64,000 nucleotides of DNA from Tetramitus jugosus (taxonomy: Eukaryota > Heterolobosea > Eutetramitea > Acrasida > Vahlkampfiidae), in the NCBI GenBank assembly GCA_937625935.1, contig OW569366.1, positions 62,001 through 126,000 on the forward strand, in the 5' to 3' direction. The notes beneath the pieces were generated by a model that worked only from the letters and a program-made list of their open reading frames with translations, made no database searches and was not told the origin of the DNA. Position 1 is the stretch's first letter. Every line of letters starts with the position of its first letter. Made by a program: the position numbers and the translations under genes. Below are positions 58,446 to 64,000 of this stretch, piece after piece.

Positions 58446-60359
58446 ATGCCACGAGGCGTGCCGAAGGACGGCAAGAGAAAGAGAAAGAGAGAGACTGTCA
58501 AAAAAAATGAATACTCATCACATTACGTGGTCAAGGTCGGTCTGAAGTCTCTGTTGTTGCATCATCCAACTCTGTTACCAATCATACAGACTCAAGCTCT
58601 GGAGATTACAAGGATTGCTCTTCGACTCACAAGATTTATAAACATATTCGTTTTGAGGCACTTGGAGTCTGACTATCAAATCCCTTTATTAGATCAAGTG
58701 TTTCTTCAAAGATTAGGTTCTGTGTTGTTTGGACGCAATTCAAAACCAAGAGACAATAACTTAAGTCTCATCAACGAGTCTGTCAACATGGACGATGTAG
58801 TAGTCAAACTCAGAAAGATTTATCAGAGTTTTGCCACGTCCATCAATTATGTTGCCAGGTCTCTCAATGTCAACATCTCCAACATGCTCAAGTTCACATT
58901 GGAACCAAGACTGAGGAAGTATCTGAGGGTCAGAATGAATCAACTACACAGTGACTCATCTATTCCAAAGTCAGAACAAAGAAGGGTTGTTGAATACATT
59001 ATCAGAAGGTTGACATTTAGCACTCCTGTCCACGATTTTATCAAATTGCCTCCAAAAGAGTTGATAGAGACGATTCCTGTGTTGATCCGAGAGGTTCGAA
59101 CACTTGTTGATGCTAAAACTGATGAAGTAATTGATGAATCATTTGTGAAGAACAACACCAATAACATGCTGAAGTTTTACTGGCATGTTCAACAATTTCT
59201 GATCAACAATGATATGAAATCGTTTGCACTACTTCCTTTGTCTCATTTCAAGTGCAGGTGTATGGAGATTGGCACAAAGGAATTAGTTGATATGCTTAAA
59301 CAGAAGAAACAAGGAAGACAAAAGAAGGGCGAGGAGTCAACTGAATTGAAGTGTAATCTCAAGTGTTTGAATGTTGGAACAAAGAAGATTCAAATCGACT
59401 CAATCAGAACTGACGGTATTCAGGCCTCTGTTGTTCTCAGACATCAACTCGTTGACAATCACAAGAACAATAAGGCAAAGGAATCCAAGGACCAGAAAGA
59501 AGCAAAGAAGAGAAAGAAGGAAACAAGTATGAACGAAGGTGCTGAATATTTGGTTGGGATTGACCCGGGTATTGTTACGTTGGTGAGTTGTGTTGATTCA
59601 GATGGCAAGAAGTGGGAGTTGTCTAACAAAACATATAGACATCTGTCCCACCATTCGAAAAACTCCAAGCGATTGTTGAAATACAAAGCAGAATGGAACG
59701 AAATGAATGAGAAGAACTTGGATGAACTCCAAAACTCAATCAAACAGGCCGGTGTACCAACAAGTGGTCTGTTCCTTGAACACATCAATTCTGTATTGAA
59801 AGTCGAGGATGATTTGTTGAATTTTTATTGCACCCCAAAGGTGAAGAGACTGAATTGGGATAGCTATATAATGAGAGATAAGACGATTGCCAATGTTATG
59901 AATGACTTTCGAAAGAGAGCAAATGGAAGAAGCATGTTAATTGGGATGGGCAATGCTGGTTTTGGTCATTGTTACAAAGGACATGCTCCAACACCAAAAG
60001 GAAAGCTATTGAAAAAGTTGAATGAGCACTTCAAAGTGAAAATGATCGACGAGTTCATGACAAGTCAGAAATGTCATCATTGCCATTCTCACATGAAGCC
60101 AGTCAAGCATAAGAGAATAGACAAGAATGGAACGTTGAATGTCTCTGTCGTCCGAGGAGTTAAACAGTGTGCAACCACTAAATGTTTAGTGACTCACAAC
60201 AGAGACATCAATGCGGCCAAGAACATGCTCCATCTACTGAGAACAGAAATGGATGGACAGTCACGTCCCGATGCCTTCAAGAGGAAGAAAAAGGTCGCAA
60301 AAGAATTAATCAAAATGGTGGAACACCTCCAAGGCTCACTCCATCAAGCTGCTATGTAA
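58446..60359 (+). CDS. Fanzor (eukaryotic TnpB-like RNA-guided nuclease), intact
   Basis: The 637-residue protein has a very basic start (MPRGVPKDGKRKRKRETVKK), a helical N-terminal half, and a split RuvC nuclease with a zinc ribbon. The first catalytic Asp is D373 in YLVGIDPGIVTLVS. The motif IGMGNAGFGHCYKG and then E536 in MIDEFMTSQKC fit the rearranged second acidic residue of Fanzors. The ribbon uses C543/C546 (KCHHCH) and C575/C580. The last Asp is D587 in NRDINAAKNML. Fanzors, including one from Naegleria lovaniensis, are known to cut DNA using a guide RNA. No stop or frameshift, so it may be active. It is flanked by unrelated host genes, no terminal repeats seen. Confidence 0.9.
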   Translation: MPRGVPKDGKRKRKRETVKKNEYSSHYVVKVGLKSLLLHHPTLLPIIQTQALEITRIALRLTRFINIFVLRHLESDYQIPLLDQVFLQRLGSVLFGRNSKPRDNNLSLINESVNMDDVVVKLRKIYQSFATSINYVARSLNVNISNMLKFTLEPRLRKYLRVRMNQLHSDSSIPKSEQRRVVEYIIRRLTFSTPVHDFIKLPPKELIETIPVLIREVRTLVDAKTDEVIDESFVKNNTNNMLKFYWHVQQFLINNDMKSFALLPLSHFKCRCMEIGTKELVDMLKQKKQGRQKKGEESTELKCNLKCLNVGTKKIQIDSIRTDGIQASVVLRHQLVDNHKNNKAKESKDQKEAKKRKKETSMNEGAEYLVGIDPGIVTLVSCVDSDGKKWELSNKTYRHLSHHSKNSKRLLKYKAEWNEMNEKNLDELQNSIKQAGVPTSGLFLEHINSVLKVEDDLLNFYCTPKVKRLNWDSYIMRDKTIANVMNDFRKRANGRSMLIGMGNAGFGHCYKGHAPTPKGKLLKKLNEHFKVKMIDEFMTSQKCHHCHSHMKPVKHKRIDKNGTLNVSVVRGVKQCATTKCLVTHNRDINAAKNMLHLLRTEMDGQSRPDAFKRKKKVAKELIKMVEHLQGSLHQAAM

Positions 60360-60360
60360 G

Positions 60361-60420
60361 TCCCGATTATGTAGGAGCGTTAAGGTGTCTTCTCGGGAAA
60401 TCATAATTTTTTTATTATGG
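60361..60420 (+). ncRNA. candidate Fanzor guide-RNA (omega-like RNA) 3' part / element right end
   Basis: Two bases after the Fanzor stop, TCCCGA (60361-60366) can pair with TCGGGA (60393-60398) around a 26-nt loop. Then CATAAT/ATTATG (60402-60419) form a T-rich hairpin-like palindrome. In TnpB and Fanzor loci the guide-RNA scaffold overlaps the 3' end of the ORF and the guide starts at the element's right end. This hairpin is at the right place; the exact RNA is not known from sequence alone. Confidence 0.4.
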
Positions 60421-60474
60421 GTTTTATTTCACCGAACTACATCCTTAATAATCTGATCAGTTTTGAAATTGAAA

Positions 60475-61738
60475 TTACATGACAATCTCTCCTGGTTGCA
60501 AAATGTTTTCTGAAACAGACTTGTGCGGCAGTACTTTGCTTCCGTTCAAATACACTTCATCACTCACGTGGACATCCTCACCCAAAACAGTCACATTTTC
60601 CAATCTGGCCCATTTGCCAACAGAACTGTTCCATCCGACAATGGTACTCTGGATCCAAGAGTGTGATCCTATCGTTACATCATTCATAATTGTTGATCTC
60701 TGCAATCGCACACCATCTCCAATCACTACATTCTCACCAATGACAACATTGGGTCCAATGACACACCCGTGACCAATCTTTGCAGATGGAGCACAAATCA
60801 CAGAGTCACCAATAATCGTGTAGGAACCGTCTTGTGCGCTGTGTGCCAATTGATCCTTGTTGGCCACTTTTGACCTATCGCTGGCCAAGTACATGCACAT
60901 ACCAATCAAGTAATCCTTTGGTTGTCCAATGTCCATCCAGAATCCGGCCAAATCCATGGCAAACAACTCACCAGTGGATGCCATGGCAGGGAAAATTTCC
61001 TTTTCAATGCTCGTTGGACGCAACTCAATCCTATCCAGAATACTCTTGTTGAACAGGTAGAGCCCGGCGTTGATTCTGTTGCCGACAAACACTTTTGGCT
61101 TCTCTACAAATCTCTCAATTTTGCCTTCCGTGTTTCCTTCAGTGACCACTACACCGTACTTGCTTGGTTCTTCGACTCTAGTCACCATAATCGTTCCTTC
61201 CTTTCCATGTTTCTTGTGAAACGAGATCAAATCATGCAATGGATACTCACATGTGATATCACTGTTCAAAACAAAGAACATGCCATCTTCATTGTCTTGT
61301 ACAAGTGTTTCTCGAGCGAGTGCCAATGGTCCAGCCGTGCCCAATGGTGTAGTCTCATGAGAATACGTAATTTTAATGTTGTAAATTTGTTCATATCTCT
61401 CCATTTCTTTAATCATGGCACTTGGTTTATAATTGACTGCCAAAACAACTTCTGTGACTCCTGCCTACGATGTTTGATTTCATTTTTTTAATTGTGTGTG
61501 ATTTTTGGTGTTAGCTTTTTAGCTTTTTGAGTTTGTTTTATGATGATTATGTGATGGTGATGATCATTTTGTAATAAAACATGTATGTTGTGTGTGTGAC
61601 TTGACTTACATTCTTGAGAGCTTCAATTTGATGAACAATCATTGGCTTATTCGCAAAGTGAACCAGTGGTTTAGGCACAGAGAGAGTGAGTGGTCTGAGA
61701 CGTGTTCCGTATCCTCCAACAAGAATTAAAGCTTTCAT
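60475..61738 (-). CDS. GDP-mannose pyrophosphorylase (GMPPB), 2 exons
   Basis: The enzyme makes GDP-mannose from mannose-1-phosphate and GTP, for N-glycans, GPI anchors and other glycoconjugates. Exon 1 is 61738-61610, exon 2 is 61464-60475; the 145-nt intron (GTAAGT...TAG) is in phase 0 and gives 372 residues. Family signatures: [20 protein letters not shown] (nucleotide loop), [38 protein letters not shown] (metal-binding Asp), [20 protein letters not shown], and the left-handed beta-helix C-domain with hexapeptide repeats ([20 protein letters not shown]). Ends in GEIVM like other GMPPB proteins. Cytosolic. Confidence 0.95.
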
Positions 61739-62024
61739 GGTTTGTTAGTATGAGTGCGTGTGTGTGCGTGTGTGATGGGGTTGATTGGGTTTGATTTTGA
61801 ATTTTTGCTTGTTAGGTTAGAGATGTTTGCTGAGCAAAATGATGTCCAGTTTATTCCCCAACGATCACCGATTGGATTCTATTGCGGTGAGAAAACAGGC
61901 ACAGTCGGAAGGCGCCAATTTGATGTCGGAGTATACAATGATGTCCATTGAAACTTCGATTTGAGATTTCAACAGAGAATACAAAAAAGAACGGAGAAAT
62001 TACCAAGCTTCACAGAAAAACAGC

Positions 62025-64000
62025 ATGTTTTCAGCTTCAACACGAACTTCATCATCGTTGTCGTCAGCCACAAAACTCTTTTTTGTGAGAAACACGCCAT
62101 CAAGCTTTTTGTTTTCATCAAAGCTATCCACCCAATTTTCCACCACCACAACAACAAAAAAACGAACAACAACAACTCAAGCAAAAGCTTTCATGACTCC
62201 ACAAAAACAGCAACAAAAACAACAACAAAAACAACAACAAAAAAAGCTTGCAAAGAGAATTGAACACAAGACACTTGTTCATGACATAGAAACCATTGAT
62301 CACTATTCATGGATCAGAAACAAGGACAATGACAATGATGTCATGCGCTATATCCACTCTGAAAATCACTATACAGAAAAGTATTTGATTGATCGTACTC
62401 GTTCTCTTCAGAACACTCTGTTTGAAGAGTTTAAATCAAGAATAAAGGAGACTGATGTGTCTGTTCCGTTCAAAAATGGTCCATTCATGTACTATCATCG
62501 AACAGTCAAGGACTCTGAATATGCCATTTATTGTCGAAAGCCCATCATTGTCAACAACTCGGTGTCAGTGTCAACAAGTATCAAGCAAGGAACTGAAGAA
62601 GAAGTGAAAATGGAGAGTGATGATGATTGTGTGTTGGGTGAAGAACAAGTCTTGTTGGATTTGAATGAATTGGCAAAGCGTGAAAAGAGTGGATTTTTGA
62701 GTTTGGGAACGTTTCATGTGTCGCCTGATCATTCCATTCTGGGTTATTCGATTGATACGGAGGGTGATGAAGTGTATACCATGTATTTTAAGTGTTTGAA
62801 GACAGGGAGATTGTTTAATGATGTGATTGAGGAGGTGACTGATGATTTAGAGTGGATGAGTGACAATCGAACCATCTTTTATGGTACAATGGACTCTGCA
62901 ATGCGGCCGTACAAGGTATACAAGCATGTTCTCAACTTGGAACTTCAAGAAGAGACGGAACAGGATGACTCAAAGAACAGAGTCAATGAAGAGGACGAGG
63001 AGGAAGAAGAAGAAGAAAATGAAGAGGATGGAGAAGAAGAGGAAGAAGAGGAAGAGGTTGATCGAGGAAGTGACGAGTGTGTCTACACGGAATCGGATGA
63101 AAAGTTTAGTTTGGCTCTCGGAAGAACATGCAATGAGCGTTTTATCATGATACATACTTCATCGCACACGACATCCGAGGTACTGTACATGAGAATGAAT
63201 GATCCGAGTGATACGTTCAAAGTACTGTTCCCTAGACAGCACATGATCGAGTATGATGTGGATCATCATGGTGAACATTTCTATGTCTTGGAGAATATGG
63301 AAGGAAGAAGTAACTTTAGATTGGTTAGAACACCCGAAAAAAATCCATCACTGACCAATGTTGAAGAAATATTGGCACATGATGAGAATAGAGTGTTGGA
63401 GTCTGTGACGTGCTTCAAGTCATTTCTATTGCTCAATGTCAGGGAATCTGGCCTATCAAAGTTGCTCATTCTGAACCCTGAGACATTTGAACAACAGTAC
63501 ATTGCATTCCCTGATGCATCCTATTCGTTGGGTGAAAGTGATAATGATGAATTCGATACAGATTTCATTCGATTGTACTATACTTCCCTGGTTACTCCTG
63601 CCACCATTTTCGATTATCATGTTAAGTCGAATGAGTTGAAAATGGTGAGACAATATGATGTCTTGAACTATGATCCATCACAGTATTTCACAGATCGGCT
63701 CCTTGTTGACTCGACCGTTGATTCAAACATTAAGATTCCACTCACAATCGTGTACAAAAAGACGGACAAGGTACTGGATGGTAGCTCTCCCTGCTTACTG
63801 TATGGATATGGCTCCTATTGCACATCTTATGATGCAGAATTTGATTCAACAATGATCAGTTTGTTGGACCGCGGCTTCATCGTAGCAATCGCGCACATTC
63901 GAGGTGGTGGAGAGTATGGTAAGAAGTGGCACGACCAAGGGAAGCTTATGAACAAGAAGAACACCTTTTCTGACTTTGTTGACTGTGCCAAATATCTAAT
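62025..64000 (+). CDS. oligopeptidase B-like serine protease, 3' partial
   Basis: The frame is open from the ATG at 62025 to the end of the window without a stop. The first 60 residues are Ser/Thr/Lys-rich with an amphipathic look (LSSATKLFFVRNTPSSFLFS), suggesting a mitochondrial presequence; a second ATG at 62193 could give a cytosolic form. Then the prolyl-oligopeptidase family N-domain is seen (DHYSWIRNKDND, FMYYHRTVKDSEYAIYCRKP), the beta-propeller with SPDHSILGYSIDTEGDE, an inserted Glu/Asp run, and the start of the catalytic alpha/beta-hydrolase domain (LLYGYGSYCTSYDAEF, FIVAIAHIRGGGEYGKKWHD). The catalytic GxSxGG motif and His lie beyond the edge. It should cut small peptides after basic residues. 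Confidence 0.9.
   Translation, partial: MFSASTRTSSSLSSATKLFFVRNTPSSFLFSSKLSTQFSTTTTTKKRTTTTQAKAFMTPQKQQQKQQQKQQQKKLAKRIEHKTLVHDIETIDHYSWIRNKDNDNDVMRYIHSENHYTEKYLIDRTRSLQNTLFEEFKSRIKETDVSVPFKNGPFMYYHRTVKDSEYAIYCRKPIIVNNSVSVSTSIKQGTEEEVKMESDDDCVLGEEQVLLDLNELAKREKSGFLSLGTFHVSPDHSILGYSIDTEGDEVYTMYFKCLKTGRLFNDVIEEVTDDLEWMSDNRTIFYGTMDSAMRPYKVYKHVLNLELQEETEQDDSKNRVNEEDEEEEEEENEEDGEEEEEEEEVDRGSDECVYTESDEKFSLALGRTCNERFIMIHTSSHTTSEVLYMRMNDPSDTFKVLFPRQHMIEYDVDHHGEHFYVLENMEGRSNFRLVRTPEKNPSLTNVEEILAHDENRVLESVTCFKSFLLLNVRESGLSKLLILNPETFEQQYIAFPDASYSLGESDNDEFDTDFIRLYYTSLVTPATIFDYHVKSNELKMVRQYDVLNYDPSQYFTDRLLVDSTVDSNIKIPLTIVYKKTDKVLDGSSPCLLYGYGSYCTSYDAEFDSTMISLLDRGFIVAIAHIRGGGEYGKKWHDQGKLMNKKNTFSDFVDCAKYL

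Noticed and set aside
62200-62245. CAA/AAC repeat upstream of the oligopeptidase as a microsatellite outside genes.
   Set aside because: It is in frame with the protease (Gln/Lys run) and the frame continues unbroken on both sides.

Overview
The window looks like nuclear DNA of a heterolobosean amoeboflagellate, most likely a Naegleria species. This rests on a 375-residue actin starting [12 protein letters not shown], an axonemal dynein light chain, a Fanzor/TnpB-type nuclease, a compact gene-dense layout, few short introns with GTAAGT/GTATGT donors and AG acceptors, and poly-N/Q/S-rich proteins. The species cannot be decided from the sequence. No bacterial, viral or organellar features were seen.

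Left part (1-11.9 kb): a 5'-cut cAMP-receptor-like GPCR, a decayed F-box/LRR gene, a small membrane protein, OHCU decarboxylase (purine breakdown), a BTB-SPRY protein, a two-helix membrane protein, an F-box protein followed by a shrunken Fanzor relic, a GLUT-like sugar transporter, and an RCC1-repeat protein whose BTB domain is cut by a frameshift.

11.9-14.1 kb: two identical 119-nt 5S rRNA genes lie head-to-head. The 1.9 kb between them is filled with non-LTR retrotransposon material: one complete-looking 623-bp element with a 17-bp target-site duplication (TSD), plus at least two decayed LINE ORF2 tails.

14.1-29.3 kb: a Cys-rich secreted protein, a receptor-less tyrosine phosphatase with one intron, a low-complexity protein with one intron, mitochondrial-type AspRS, TFIIA gamma, GINS subunit SLD5, and a four-exon 1375-residue PX-PH-PH-beta-helix-F-box-LRR protein.

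29.5-39.5 kb: a tRNA-Arg(TCT) gene with two tandem LINEs immediately upstream. LINE-A is nearly intact (ORF1 parts, then endonuclease plus reverse transcriptase, then a zinc knuckle). LINE-B is decayed. LINE-A has an 11-bp TSD placed about 40-50 nt upstream of the tRNA. The three best-resolved insertions in the window lie 20-50 nt upstream of a Pol III gene, with their 5' end nearest that gene and reading away from it. This looks like Pol III-directed integration, comparable in principle to the Dictyostelium TRE elements.

39.5-64 kb: GST, a 1729-residue adhesion-type GPCR with a C-terminal RGS domain, an ARMT1-like DUF89 phosphatase, a TMEM144-like transporter, TRM5, a UBA1-type E1 in which the expected catalytic Cys position reads Phe, actin, dynein LC1 with an intron right after its ATG, a VPS35 fragment, an intact Fanzor with a candidate 3' guide-RNA hairpin, GDP-mannose pyrophosphorylase, and an oligopeptidase B-like protease that runs off the right edge.
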